A DNA stretch of 64,000 nt. Origin: Variovorax sp. J2L1-78. Lineage in GTDB: Bacteria > Pseudomonadota > Gammaproteobacteria > Burkholderiales > Burkholderiaceae_C. Shown piece by piece: positions 27,572-36,423 of the stretch (the stretch's first letter is position 1; every line of letters starts with the position of its first letter). The position numbers and the translations under genes were made by a program. Below the pieces are notes generated by a model that worked only from the letters and a program-made list of their open reading frames with translations, was not told the DNA's origin and did not search any database. The stretch covers positions 2,829,419-2,893,418 of the forward strand of contig NZ_JASZYB010000001.1 of NCBI RefSeq assembly GCF_030317205.1, written 5' to 3'.

Positions 27572-28048
27572 ATGCGACTGCGCTCCCTGCTGCCGACCAC
27601 CCTCCTGGCCCTGAGCCCGCTGCTGCCGGGCGTGGCGGCAGCCCAGTCCGAACCCAGCCGGCTCTGGCTGAACCCGGGCTTCTATTCGTACCACTTCGAT
27701 CGCCACAAGGGCCTGGAAGACGTGAACCCCGGGCTCGGCGTCGAATGGACGCTGGATGCCACCTATTCGCTCACGGCCGGCATCTTCCACAACAGCGACC
27801 GCGAGACCTCGCGCTACCTCGGCGTGTACGTGATGCCCTTCGAGCTCTACGGCGTGAAGCTCGGCGCGGTGGTCGGCGCCTTCGACGGCTACCCCAACTT
27901 CCGCCATGGCGGCTGGTTCCCGGCCCTCATCCCCACCGCGGCCATCGAAGGGCGCAACTGGGGCCTGAACATTGCGTTCATCCCCAGCTACAAGGACCGC
28001 CTCTACGGCGCCTTGAGCTTCCAGCTCAAGTACCGCTTTGGCGGCTGA
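27572..28048 (+). CDS. Small exported protein, probable outer-membrane beta-barrel
   Basis: A 158-residue protein with a cleavable signal peptide (MRLRSLLPTTLLALSPLLPG, cleavage probably after VAAAQ). The mature part alternates aromatic and small residues (PGFYSYHF, SLTAGIFHNSD, LYGVKLGAVVGAFDG) and ends YGALSFQLKYRFGG, with an aromatic near the C-terminus as expected of a barrel. I recognise no named family. It is 12 bp downstream of hemL and probably cotranscribed. Confidence 0.7.
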   Translation: MRLRSLLPTTLLALSPLLPGVAAAQSEPSRLWLNPGFYSYHFDRHKGLEDVNPGLGVEWTLDATYSLTAGIFHNSDRETSRYLGVYVMPFELYGVKLGAVVGAFDGYPNFRHGGWFPALIPTAAIEGRNWGLNIAFIPSYKDRLYGALSFQLKYRFGG

Positions 28049-28071
28049 ACCGGTCGGCGAAACAATGCCAG

Positions 28072-28200
28072 CTCAGAACGTGTGAAGGAACCGTCGCGAG
28101 CGCCCCGAGCTTGCGTCGAGGACCGGAGCCGCACTCGCGTGCGGTGAGGACCGCAGATGCGAGATCGGGGGGCGCAGTAGGTTCATTCACGCGTTCTCAG
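28072..28200. repeat. 129-bp imperfect palindromic dispersed repeat, copy 2
   Basis: This is the second copy of the element at 332-460, with 124 of 129 positions identical by my count. Three of the five differences lie in the terminal arms. The ends are now CTCAGAACGTGTGAA and TTCACGCGTTCTCAG, which still pair along their length if one G-U wobble is allowed. The end again supplies a stop codon, the TGA of purH. It fills the space between the convergent barrel gene and purH. Confidence 0.85.
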
Positions 28201-29819
28201 TGGCGGAAGTGGCGAACGCCTGAGAGCACCATCACCACGCCGCGCTCGTCCGCCGCGTCGATGACCTCCTGGTCGCGCATCGAGCCGCCCGGCTGGATCA
28301 CGCAGCTCGCACCCGCATCCACCACCACGTCGAGGCCGTCGCGGAACGGGAAGAACGCATCGCTCGCGACCGCCGTGCCCTGGAGGGACAGCCCGGCGTG
28401 CTCGGCCTTGATGCTGGCGATGCGCGCGGAGTCGAGGCGGCTCATCTGCCCCGCGCCCACACCCATCGTCATGCCGTTCGCGCAGAACACGATCGCGTTG
28501 CTCTTCACGTACTTCGCGACCTTCCAGGCGAACAGCAGGTCCTCGAGCTGCTGTGGCGTCGGCTGCTTCTTGCTGACCACCTTGAGGTCGCTGGCGGCGA
28601 GCTCATGGTTGTCGGCGGTCTGGATCAGCAGGCCGGAACCGACACGCTTGACGTCCATCATGTTGCGGCCGTTGTCCCAGTCGGTGGCGCCGCCCTTGGG
28701 CAGCGCGATTTCCAGCACCCGCACGTTGAGCTTGGCCTTGGTGGCCTGGAAGACCTCGAGCGCCTCGGGCGTGTAGCCCGGCGCCATCAGCACCTCGACG
28801 AACTGCTTGGCGATGGCCTGCGCGGTGTCGGCATCGACCGGGCGGTTGAAGGCGATGATGCCGCCGAAGGCCGAGGTCGGATCGGTCTTGAAGGCCTTCG
28901 CATAGGCCTCGGCCGCATCCTTGCCGATGGCCACGCCGCAGGGGTTGGCGTGCTTCACGATCACGCACGCAGGCACGTCGAAGCTCTTCACGCATTCCCA
29001 GGCGGCGTCGGCGTCGGCGATGTTGTTGTAGCTGAGCTCCTTGCCCTGCAGCTGCTTGGCCGACACCAGCGAGCCAGGCGCCGGGTACAGGTCGCGGTAG
29101 AAGGCGGCCTGTTGGTGCGGGTTCTCGCCGTACCGCAGGTCCTGAATCTTCACGAAGCGGCCGTTGCTCTGCGCCGGGAACAGCGCGCGCTTGGGTGCGG
29201 GCTGGCCGATGCTGGCGTCGAAGTCGATGGCCGAGAGGTAGTCGCTGATCGCGCCGTCGTAGTCGGCGATGCGGTTGAACGCGGCCACGGAGAACGCGAA
29301 CTTGGTCTTGTCGCTCAGCTTGCCGTCGGCCTTCAGCTCGGCGAGCGCGACGGCATATTGCGAGGCGTCGGTCAGCACGCCGACGTCCTTCCAGTTCTTG
29401 GCGGCGCTGCGCACCATGGCCGGGCCGCCGATGTCGATGTTCTCGATCGCGTCCTCGAGCGTGCAGCCGGGCTTGGCCACGGTGGCTTCGAAGGGGTAGA
29501 GGTTGACCACCAGCAGATCGATGGTGTCGATGCCGTGCTCCTGGATCGCCGCCACGTGCGCCGGCAGGTCGCGGCGCGCGAGCAGGCCGCCGTGGATCTT
29601 CGGGTGCAGCGTTTTCACGCGGCCGTCGAGCATCTCGGGGAAGCCCGTGTGATCGGCCACCTCGGTGACGGGCAGGCCGGCATCGGCCAGCAGCTTGGCG
29701 GTGCCGCCGGTGGACAGCAGCTTGATGCCCAGCGCGTTCAGCGCCTGCGCGAATTCGAGGATGCCGGTCTTGTCGGAAACGGAAAGGAGTGCGGTCAGGG
29801 CCATGGGGTTCTTCGTCAT
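28197..29819 (-). CDS. purH: Bifunctional AICAR formyltransferase / IMP cyclohydrolase
   Basis: A 540-residue enzyme for the last two steps of IMP synthesis. The N-terminal MGS-like cyclohydrolase domain starts [16 protein letters not shown], with [10 protein letters not shown] and [16 protein letters not shown]. The C-terminal transformylase carries [12 protein letters not shown]. The ATG at 29819 overlaps the fis stop as ATGA; the ATG at 29804 (MALTALLSV) is an alternative. The stop TGA lies inside the 129-bp repeat. Confidence 0.97.
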   Translation of the reverse strand: MTKNPMALTALLSVSDKTGILEFAQALNALGIKLLSTGGTAKLLADAGLPVTEVADHTGFPEMLDGRVKTLHPKIHGGLLARRDLPAHVAAIQEHGIDTIDLLVVNLYPFEATVAKPGCTLEDAIENIDIGGPAMVRSAAKNWKDVGVLTDASQYAVALAELKADGKLSDKTKFAFSVAAFNRIADYDGAISDYLSAIDFDASIGQPAPKRALFPAQSNGRFVKIQDLRYGENPHQQAAFYRDLYPAPGSLVSAKQLQGKELSYNNIADADAAWECVKSFDVPACVIVKHANPCGVAIGKDAAEAYAKAFKTDPTSAFGGIIAFNRPVDADTAQAIAKQFVEVLMAPGYTPEALEVFQATKAKLNVRVLEIALPKGGATDWDNGRNMMDVKRVGSGLLIQTADNHELAASDLKVVSKKQPTPQQLEDLLFAWKVAKYVKSNAIVFCANGMTMGVGAGQMSRLDSARIASIKAEHAGLSLQGTAVASDAFFPFRDGLDVVVDAGASCVIQPGGSMRDQEVIDAADERGVVMVLSGVRHFRH

Positions 29820-30052
29820 TTCAAAAGTTTGTGTTCGACCAGCTTCTTGCGCAGGGTGTTGCGGTTCAGGCCGAGCCACTGGGCCGCCTTCGACTGGTTG
29901 CCTTCGGCGCGCGCCATGACCACGTCGAGCAGCGGTTTTTCGACGACGCGCACCAGCATCTCGTACATGCCGTCCGGCTCGGTGCCGTGCAGGTCGCGGA
30001 AATAGCTCTCCAGACTGTTGCGAACACAGTCCTCGATGTTCTTCTTGCTCAT
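29816..30052 (-). CDS. fis: Fis family DNA-binding protein
   Basis: A 78-residue nucleoid-type protein ending in a helix-turn-helix ([20 protein letters not shown]). The dusB-fis-purH order is the standard one in betaproteobacteria. Fis bends DNA and regulates growth-phase genes in enteric bacteria; regulatory range in this organism is not known. It lies 15 bp after dusB. Confidence 0.96.
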   Translation of the reverse strand: MSKKNIEDCVRNSLESYFRDLHGTEPDGMYEMLVRVVEKPLLDVVMARAEGNQSKAAQWLGLNRNTLRKKLVEHKLLK

Positions 30053-30067
30053 GGCGCTCTCTTGTTG

Positions 30068-31138
30068 TCAGTGCGCGGCGGTGGCCGCTTTCTCGTCCTC
30101 GCCGCCGTTCCACCCGTCCTGCACGTCGGCAGGTTCGCGGTGCGCAGGGATGCGGTCCATCCCCTCGGCCAGCCCCTCGAAATAGTCGGACACCGCGCGC
30201 AGTTGCTGCGCACAGTCCTCGATCGCGTTCATGCGGCCGCGGAAGTCTTCGCCCCCCGGCAGTGCACGCACGTACCAGCCGATGTGCTTGCGTGCGGTGC
30301 GCACGCCGCTGTAGTCGCCATAGAGCCCGTAATGCTCCTGCAGATGGTCGAGCAGCAGAAGCCGCACTTCCGCCACCAACGGCGGTGCAAGGTGCGTGCC
30401 CGTCGCCAGGAAATGCGCGATCTCGCGGAAGATCCACGGCCGGCCCTGTGCCGCGCGGCCGACCATCACCGCATCGGCCCCGGTGGCGGCGAGCACATCG
30501 CGCGCCCTCTCGGGGCTGGTGATGTCGCCGTTGGCCACCACCGGCACGCGCACCGCGGCTTTCACGGCGGCGATGGTGTCGTACTCCGCGGCGCCCTTGT
30601 AGCCCTGCTCGCGCGTGCGGCCGTGCACGGTGAGCATCTGCACACCGGCCGCTTCGAAATCGCGCGCCAGCTTCACGGCGTTGCGGTGGTCGGCGCTCCA
30701 GCCGGTGCGCATCTTGAGCGTCACCGGCACGCCATGCGGCGCTGCCGCATCGACCACGGCCTGCACGATCTCCAGCGCCAGCGGCTCGTCGCGCATCAGC
30801 GCCGAGCCCGCCCACTTGTTGCAGACCTTCTTGGCCGGGCAACCCATGTTGATGTCGATGATCTGCGCGCCGCGGTCGATGTTGTAGTGCGTGGCCTCGG
30901 CCATCATGGCCGCATCGGTGCCGGCGATCTGCACCGCGATGGGGCCGGGCTCACCGGCGTGGTCCGCCCGGCGCGAGGTCTTGAGCGTGTTCCACAGCTC
31001 CTTGCGCGAGGTCACCATCTCGCTGACCGCGTAGCCCGCGCCGAGCGATCGGCACAGCATGCGGAACGGCCGGTCGGTCACGCCGGCCATGGGCGCGACG
31101 AACAGCCGGTTTTCCAGCGCGATGGGGCCGATCTGCAT
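30068..31138 (-). CDS. dusB: tRNA-dihydrouridine synthase B
   Basis: A 356-residue FMN-dependent TIM-barrel enzyme that reduces uridine at position 17 of the tRNA D-loop. Motifs are [14 protein letters not shown] at the N-terminus, the catalytic cysteine segment [19 protein letters not shown], and MTLHGR-like [13 protein letters not shown]. It is the first gene of dusB-fis-purH. The 174-bp gap upstream separates it from a divergent membrane-protein gene. Confidence 0.96.
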   Translation of the reverse strand: MQIGPIALENRLFVAPMAGVTDRPFRMLCRSLGAGYAVSEMVTSRKELWNTLKTSRRADHAGEPGPIAVQIAGTDAAMMAEATHYNIDRGAQIIDINMGCPAKKVCNKWAGSALMRDEPLALEIVQAVVDAAAPHGVPVTLKMRTGWSADHRNAVKLARDFEAAGVQMLTVHGRTREQGYKGAAEYDTIAAVKAAVRVPVVANGDITSPERARDVLAATGADAVMVGRAAQGRPWIFREIAHFLATGTHLAPPLVAEVRLLLLDHLQEHYGLYGDYSGVRTARKHIGWYVRALPGGEDFRGRMNAIEDCAQQLRAVSDYFEGLAEGMDRIPAHREPADVQDGWNGGEDEKAATAAH

Positions 31139-31297
31139 GGTGAGGAAAGAGGAGGAGCGAGCGCGCGGCTGCTGAAAAATGAGGCACGATTGTAGCCAAC
31201 CCGCATTTCAGGCGCTGAAACGAATGGCCTAGGGGCATTGCCTCTTGCGCGATGCGTGGCGGCGTCCTATCCGACGAGAGGGAACGGCGCGCCTTCC

Positions 31298-31303
31298 TAT
31301 ACT
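31298..31303 (+). promoter_or_regulatory. Candidate -10 box for a leaderless transcript
   Basis: TATACT ends 9 bp before the ATG of the following gene, and no ribosome-binding site lies between. If used, transcription would begin at or next to the start codon. No good -35 hexamer is visible at 16-18 bp spacing, so support is limited to the hexamer and its position. Confidence 0.35.
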
Positions 31304-31312
31304 CCGGCCCAC

Positions 31313-31783
31313 ATGCAAGCCTGGCTCGACTCCCTTCTGGCGCTTCTCGCCCTGCCCCAATACGGGCTGTCGACCGTCTTCATCGCCGCGTTCGTCTCCG
31401 CGACGCTCCTGCCCGTCGGCTCCGAACCAGTGCTGTTCGGCTTCCTCAAGCTCAGCCCCGACATGTTCTGGCCGGCCGTCGGTGTGGCCACGCTGGGGAA
31501 CACGCTGGGGGGCGCCCTGGACTGGTGGCTGGGCTACGGCGCCCACAAGGTGGCCGACAAGTACGCGCATTCGAAGCACCACGTGCGGGTGCTGGCCTGG
31601 CTCGAACGGCTCGGCCCCAAGGCCTGCCTGCTGAGCTGGCTGCCGGTGGTGGGCGACCCGCTGTGCGCCGTCGCCGGCTGGCTCAAGCTGCCCTTCTGGC
31701 CCTGCCTGGTCTACATGGCGATCGGGAAGTTCGCACGCTACGTCACGATGACGGTCGCGCTGCTCTACATCTGGCCGTCTTGA
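31313..31783 (+). CDS. YqaA/DedA-like SNARE-associated membrane protein
   Basis: A 156-residue inner-membrane protein with several hydrophobic segments (STVFIAAFVSATLLPVGSEP, VGVATLGNTLGGALDWWLGY). The family sequence SWLPVVGDPLCAVAGWLKL is characteristic of the YqaA branch of the DedA/SNARE-associated superfamily, which includes lipid scramblase or flippase-like proteins. The ATG at 31313 lacks a ribosome-binding site, so translation may be leaderless. It stands alone, convergent with a GST gene. Confidence 0.85.
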   Translation: MQAWLDSLLALLALPQYGLSTVFIAAFVSATLLPVGSEPVLFGFLKLSPDMFWPAVGVATLGNTLGGALDWWLGYGAHKVADKYAHSKHHVRVLAWLERLGPKACLLSWLPVVGDPLCAVAGWLKLPFWPCLVYMAIGKFARYVTMTVALLYIWPS

Positions 31784-31795
31784 TAGACGATCGCG

Positions 31796-32470
31796 TCAGC
31801 TGAGCAATCCGTACGGGCCGCCGCGCGACAGCGCCTGTTGGTAGGCCGGTCGCGCATGGATGCGCGCGAGCCACGCCATCAGCCGCGGGCGGCTGTCATC
31901 CAGCCCGCCGCGTGCGCGCGCCGCCTCCACCGGGAAGCTCATCTGGATGTCCGCGCCGGTGAACTCGGCCCCCGCGAACCACTCGCTCTTGGCCAGTTCG
32001 CCCTCCATGAAGTCGAGGTGCGCGCGGAGGTTCGGCGTCACGAAGCCGGCCTTGGCCTTGCCGGCGATGCCCTTGGCGATCGGCCGGATGAAGAAGGGCA
32101 TCTTCGCGCTCTCGATCTTGTCGAAGATCAGCTTGAGCAGCAGCGGCGGCATGGCCGAGCCTTCGGCGTAATGCAGCCAGTAGCGGTAGCGCAGGGCATC
32201 CGCGCTGCCGGCCGGCGGTGCGAAGCGGCCCTGGCTGTGGCGCTCGATCAGCGTCTCGACGATGGCGCCCGACTCTGCCAGCACCAGGCCGTCGTCCGTC
32301 GTCACCACCGGCGACTTGCCCAGCGGATGCACCCGGCGCAACTCGGGCGGCGCCAGCATCGTCTTCGGATCGCGCTGGTAGTGCACGATCTCGTAGGGCA
32401 GCCCGAGTTCTTCGAGCAGCCAGAGGACGCGTTGCGAGCGCGAGTTGTTGAGGTGGTGGACGGTGAGCAT
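31796..32470 (-). CDS. Glutathione S-transferase family protein
   Basis: A 224-residue cytosolic GST. The N-terminal thioredoxin-like domain begins MLTVHHLNNSRSQRVLWLLEE, with an SRSQR active-site segment and HPLGKSPVVTTDD and LAESGAIVETL for glutathione binding. The helical C-terminal domain ends at a family-typical ADIQMSFPVEAA. It conjugates or reduces electrophiles with glutathione; the substrate is unknown. It is 14 bp downstream of ychF. Confidence 0.92.
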   Translation of the reverse strand: MLTVHHLNNSRSQRVLWLLEELGLPYEIVHYQRDPKTMLAPPELRRVHPLGKSPVVTTDDGLVLAESGAIVETLIERHSQGRFAPPAGSADALRYRYWLHYAEGSAMPPLLLKLIFDKIESAKMPFFIRPIAKGIAGKAKAGFVTPNLRAHLDFMEGELAKSEWFAGAEFTGADIQMSFPVEAARARGGLDDSRPRLMAWLARIHARPAYQQALSRGGPYGLLS

Positions 32471-32484
32471 CGGCGATCGGCCGG

Positions 32485-33576
32485 TCAGGAGCTGAACAGG
32501 AAGTTCATCACGTCGCCATCCTTGACGACGTACTCCTTGCCTTCGGCGCGCATCTTGCCCGCGTCCTTGGCGCCCTGCTCGCCCTTGAAGGCGATGAAAT
32601 CGTCGAAGGCGATCGTCTGGGCGCGGATGTAGCCCTTCTCGAAGTCACCGTGGATCACGCCGGCGGCCTGGGGGCCGGTGTCGCCGATGTGGATGGTCCA
32701 GGCGCGCACTTCCTTCACGCCCGCGGTGAAGTAGGTCTGCAGGCCCAGCAGCTTGTAGGCGGCGCGGATCAGGCGGTTCAGGCCCGGCTCGTCCTGGCCG
32801 ATCTCGGCGAGGAACATCTTCTTGTCCTCATCGTCCATCTCGGCGAGCTCGGCTTCGATCTTGGCGCAGATGGCCACCACGGGTGCGTTCTGCTTGGCGG
32901 CGTATTCGCGCAGGCGATCGAGGTACGGGTTGTTCTCGAAGCCGTCCTCCGACACGTTGCCGACGAACATCGCCGGCTTGGCGGTGATGAGCGTGAACGA
33001 CTTGACCAGCGGCTGCTCTTCCTTCGTGAACTCCAGCGCGCGCACCGGGATGTTCTCGTTGAGCGCCTTCTGGCAGCGCTCGAGCAGGCCGACCAGCTTC
33101 TGCGCGTCCTTGTCGCCCGAACGCGCGACCTTGGTGTGGCGGTGCAGCGCCTTCTCGACCGTGGCCAGATCGGCCAGGCAGAGTTCGGTCTGGATCACCT
33201 CGATGTCGGAAATCGGGTCGACCTTGCCGGCGACGTGGATCACGTTGTCGTCGTCGAAGCAGCGCACCACGTTCACGGTGGCGTCGGTCTCGCGGATGTG
33301 CGCCAGGAACTTGTTGCCCAGGCCTTCGCCGGTGCTGGCGCCGGCCACCAGGCCCGCGATGTCGACGAACTCGACGATGGCGGGCACGATGCGCTCGGGC
33401 TTGACGATCTCGCTGAGCTGGGCGAGCCGCGGGTCGGGCACCTCGACCACGCCGGTGTTCGGCTCGATCGTGCAGAACGGATAGTTTTCCGCCGCGATGC
33501 CGGCCTTGGTCAACGCATTGAAAAGGGTGGATTTACCGACGTTGGGCAGGCCGACGATGCCGCATTGCAAACTCAT
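32485..33576 (-). CDS. ychF: Redox-regulated ATPase YchF
   Basis: A 363-residue Obg-related P-loop protein. The P-loop is [16 protein letters not shown], switch [12 protein letters not shown], and the usual NKxD is replaced by NVSE (FVGNVSEDG), which explains its preference for ATP over GTP. A TGS-like domain ([20 protein letters not shown]) closes the protein. YchF binds ribosomes and affects the oxidative stress response. AGAGG precedes the ATG. Confidence 0.97.
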   Translation of the reverse strand: MSLQCGIVGLPNVGKSTLFNALTKAGIAAENYPFCTIEPNTGVVEVPDPRLAQLSEIVKPERIVPAIVEFVDIAGLVAGASTGEGLGNKFLAHIRETDATVNVVRCFDDDNVIHVAGKVDPISDIEVIQTELCLADLATVEKALHRHTKVARSGDKDAQKLVGLLERCQKALNENIPVRALEFTKEEQPLVKSFTLITAKPAMFVGNVSEDGFENNPYLDRLREYAAKQNAPVVAICAKIEAELAEMDDEDKKMFLAEIGQDEPGLNRLIRAAYKLLGLQTYFTAGVKEVRAWTIHIGDTGPQAAGVIHGDFEKGYIRAQTIAFDDFIAFKGEQGAKDAGKMRAEGKEYVVKDGDVMNFLFSS

Positions 33577-33627
33577 GGAGGTCCTCTGGAATCAACCGGC
33601 GATTTTAGGGCCGGGGGTGTTGGTCGC

Positions 33628-34509
33628 TTATTCGAAGCGGTAGTTGGCGCCGACCGGCTGGCCGACCTTGAGCAGGTGGTCGATGCCGTCGACCACGATG
33701 CAGTTCATGCCGAAGGTGATGGCGCCGTCGACGCGTGCGTTGGCGCGGTAGCTGCGCAGCGCGTCGCCGACCTCGGGCGTCGAGATCGCCGTCGCCGGGT
33801 CGATGTCGGGGATCGGGCAGCGCGGGCAGGGCTTGGCTGGTTCGACGTGCGCCCCGCCCTCGGCCGTGGCGATGTGCATCGTCTCCACGCGGTCCTCGTC
33901 CTGCGCCTCGATGCCCGCGAGCACGATGTTCGGGCGGAAGCGCTCGATGCCCACCGCCGCGTGGCCGGCCGCGACCAGCTTCTCGTTGAGCTCGTCGAGC
34001 GACTTCTCGCTGGTCACCAGCAGCGGGAAGCCGTCGGAGAACTGGTTGGGCGCCTCGACGCCCTTCGTCCAGGTCATGTTCGACAGCCGCTTGTGCTCGG
34101 GGTCGAAGCGCACCAGGCGCAGGGTCTGCGGCTTGCCCGGCTCCGACAGGAAGTCGCTGAACCATTGCGCCGCGATGTCGCCCATGTCGTAGGCGGCGAC
34201 CTCGTCGCGCCAGACCTTCACGCGCACCGGCTTTTCGACGCGGTCGAAGGCGATGTGCAGCGCCAGCATGCCGGGCGCGCGCAGCACCATCTCCATCTGC
34301 TTCATCTGCGGCCGGATGAGCGCCATGCGCGGCAGCTCGCGCTGGCTCACGAACACGCCGTCGGCACCGACCACCATCCAGGCACGGTCGAATTCGAGGC
34401 CGGTCTCGGTGAGCAGCACCTCGGGCAGCTCGACCCCGGCGCAGGACTTGATGGGGTAGACGAACAGGCGGGCGATGGTGGCGTTGAGATCAAAAACGGA
34501 ATCGGTCAC
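33628..34509 (-). CDS. MOSC domain-containing protein (YcbX/mARC-like)
   Basis: A 293-residue protein with an N-terminal beta-barrel (IARLFVYPIKSCAGVELPE) followed by a MOSC domain whose conserved cysteine lies in KPCPRCPIPDID. Members bind molybdenum cofactor and reduce N-hydroxylated compounds with a ferredoxin partner. The start codon is GTG (34509), with GAGGA upstream. It does not encode its own ferredoxin domain, unlike some YcbX proteins, so electrons must come from another protein. Confidence 0.92.
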   Translation of the reverse strand: MTDSVFDLNATIARLFVYPIKSCAGVELPEVLLTETGLEFDRAWMVVGADGVFVSQRELPRMALIRPQMKQMEMVLRAPGMLALHIAFDRVEKPVRVKVWRDEVAAYDMGDIAAQWFSDFLSEPGKPQTLRLVRFDPEHKRLSNMTWTKGVEAPNQFSDGFPLLVTSEKSLDELNEKLVAAGHAAVGIERFRPNIVLAGIEAQDEDRVETMHIATAEGGAHVEPAKPCPRCPIPDIDPATAISTPEVGDALRSYRANARVDGAITFGMNCIVVDGIDHLLKVGQPVGANYRFE

Positions 34510-34573
34510 GGTCGGGTCCTCGGCGGCGAAGCCGCGATTGTCCTCGGTCCGCCGCCGGGCGGGAGGCGGCTCC

Positions 34574-34579
34574 TACAAT
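34574..34579 (+). promoter_or_regulatory. Candidate -10 box for a leaderless transcript
   Basis: TACAAT ends 6 bp before the ATG of the following monooxygenase gene. That distance would place the transcription start on or beside the ATG, and no ribosome-binding site is present. A -35 element at normal spacing is not obvious. Confidence 0.35.
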
Positions 34580-34585
34580 GCCCCG

Positions 34586-35704
34586 ATGGCCCTTCCCCCC
34601 GAGGTTTGCATTCGCGGCGCCGGCATCGTCGGCCGCACGCTGGCGCTGCTGCTCGCCCGCGAGCGCATCCGTGTCGCCCTGGTCGCTCCGGCGCCGGCCG
34701 CCGCCCACGAAGACGTGCGCGCCTACGCCCTGAACGCCGCATCCAGAACCCTGCTCGAATCGCTACGCGCCTGGCCCGACGCGGCCCACGCCACCCCCGT
34801 GCGCGAGATGCGCGTGAACGGCGACGAAGGCGGCCGCGTGTGCTTCAGCGCCGCCATCCAGAAAGTCGAGGCCCTGGCCTGGATCGTCGACGTGCCCGCG
34901 CTCGAAAGGCAGCTCGCCGATGCCGTGCGCTTCCAGCCGCAGATCGACGTGGTCGATGCACCCGTGCCGGCCGCGCTCACCGTGGTGTGCGAAGGCAAGG
35001 CGAGCGCCACCCGCGACGCGCTGGGCGTGAGCTACGCCGTGACGCGCTATCCGCAGCACGCCATCGCCGCCCGGCTCGATGCCGAACGCCCGCACGACGG
35101 CACCGCGCGCCAGTGGTTCAACGACAAGGGGGACATCCTCGCGCTGCTGCCGTTGGGCGGCCCAGGTGGACGGTCGGTGGCGCTGGTGTGGTCGGTCGAC
35201 CAGTTCCGCGCACCGGGCCTGATGGCGCTCGGCGCCGACGACTTCCAGGCCGCCGTGCGCGAGGCCAGCCACGACGCGCTGGGCGCCCTCACCCTGACGA
35301 GCGAACGTGCGGCGTGGCCGCTGCAACGCGCCATCGCCGACCGCTGGACCGGGCGCCTGCCCGACGGCAAGAGCTGGGCGCTGGCCGGCGACGCGGCGCA
35401 CACGGTGCATCCCCTGGCCGGCCAGGGCCTGAACCTCGGCCTGGCCGACGCGTCGGTGCTGGCCGAGGTGATCAAGGCCCGCGAATACTGGCGCAGCGTG
35501 GGCGACCCGCGCCTCTTGCGCCGCTACGAACGCGCGCGCCGCACCAACGTGCTGTCGATGAGCCTGGCCACCGACGGCCTGCAGCAACTGTTCTCGCACG
35601 GCACCGACCCGCTGCCGGCGCTGCGCAACTGGGGCATGCGCGGTTTCGACCGCACGCGTGTCCTCAAGCAATTCATCGTCCGCCAGGCCATGGGCCTGAA
35701 CTGA
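34586..35704 (+). CDS. UbiH/COQ6-type FAD-dependent monooxygenase
   Basis: A 372-residue flavoprotein hydroxylase. CIRGAGIVGRTLALLLARE is the N-terminal FAD Rossmann motif and LAGDAAHTVHPLAGQGLNLG is the conserved second FAD motif of the ubiquinone-biosynthesis hydroxylases (UbiH/UbiF/UbiI/UbiM). It probably hydroxylates the ubiquinone ring; which position cannot be told by reading. It is followed after 11 bp by dsbC. Confidence 0.9.
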   Translation: MALPPEVCIRGAGIVGRTLALLLARERIRVALVAPAPAAAHEDVRAYALNAASRTLLESLRAWPDAAHATPVREMRVNGDEGGRVCFSAAIQKVEALAWIVDVPALERQLADAVRFQPQIDVVDAPVPAALTVVCEGKASATRDALGVSYAVTRYPQHAIAARLDAERPHDGTARQWFNDKGDILALLPLGGPGGRSVALVWSVDQFRAPGLMALGADDFQAAVREASHDALGALTLTSERAAWPLQRAIADRWTGRLPDGKSWALAGDAAHTVHPLAGQGLNLGLADASVLAEVIKAREYWRSVGDPRLLRRYERARRTNVLSMSLATDGLQQLFSHGTDPLPALRNWGMRGFDRTRVLKQFIVRQAMGLN

Positions 35705-35715
35705 ACCCGATCACC

Positions 35716-36423
35716 ATGAAAACACTTCGCCTCCTTCTCGCCGCACTGGCCCTGGGCAGCACGCTGGCGGCCACCGCCGGCGAAGCCGAGATCCGCAAGA
35801 ACCTGGCGGCCCGCGTCCCGATGCTGGCCAACGTCGACGAGGTGCGCAAGGCGCCGATGCCGGGGCTCTGGGAAGTGCGCCACGGGTTCGACATCTTCTA
35901 CACCGACGAGCAGGGCAACTACCTGATCCAGGGCAACCTGATCGACGTGCAGGCGCGCAAGAACCTCACCGAGGAGCGGGTCGAGAAGCTCAGCGCGGTC
36001 GACTTCGACAAGCTGCCCATGAAGGACGCCTTCAAGATCGTGCGCGGCAACGGCAAGCGCAGGCTGGCGGTGTTCGAAGACCCGAACTGCGGCTACTGCA
36101 AGCAGTTCGAGCGCGAGCTCAAGACCATCGACAACGTGACGGTCTACCTCTTCCTCTACCCGGTGCTCGGCCCCGACTCTACGTCCAAGTCGCGCGACAT
36201 CTGGTGCAGCAAGGACAAGGCCAAGACCTGGACCGACTGGATGACCGCCAGCGTCAAGCCCGAAACCGGCAACTGCGACGCCGCGGCGCTGCAGCGCAAC
36301 GTCGAGTTCGGCCGCAAGTACAACATCACGGGCACGCCGACGCTGATCTTCACCGACGGCACCCGCACCCCCGGCGCGATCCCCGCCGCGCAGATCGAAA
36401 AGCAACTGACTGCCGCCAACTGA
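35716..36423 (+). CDS. dsbC: Thiol:disulfide interchange protein DsbC
   Basis: A 235-residue periplasmic disulfide isomerase. It has a signal peptide (KTLRLLLAALALGSTLAATAG), an N-terminal dimerisation domain to about residue 80, and a thioredoxin fold with the active site FEDPNCGYCKQFE (CGYC) and the cis-proline segment GTPTLIFTDG. The stop codon overlaps the next gene's ATG (TGATG), so the two are translationally coupled. Confidence 0.95.
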   Translation: MKTLRLLLAALALGSTLAATAGEAEIRKNLAARVPMLANVDEVRKAPMPGLWEVRHGFDIFYTDEQGNYLIQGNLIDVQARKNLTEERVEKLSAVDFDKLPMKDAFKIVRGNGKRRLAVFEDPNCGYCKQFERELKTIDNVTVYLFLYPVLGPDSTSKSRDIWCSKDKAKTWTDWMTASVKPETGNCDAAALQRNVEFGRKYNITGTPTLIFTDGTRTPGAIPAAQIEKQLTAAN

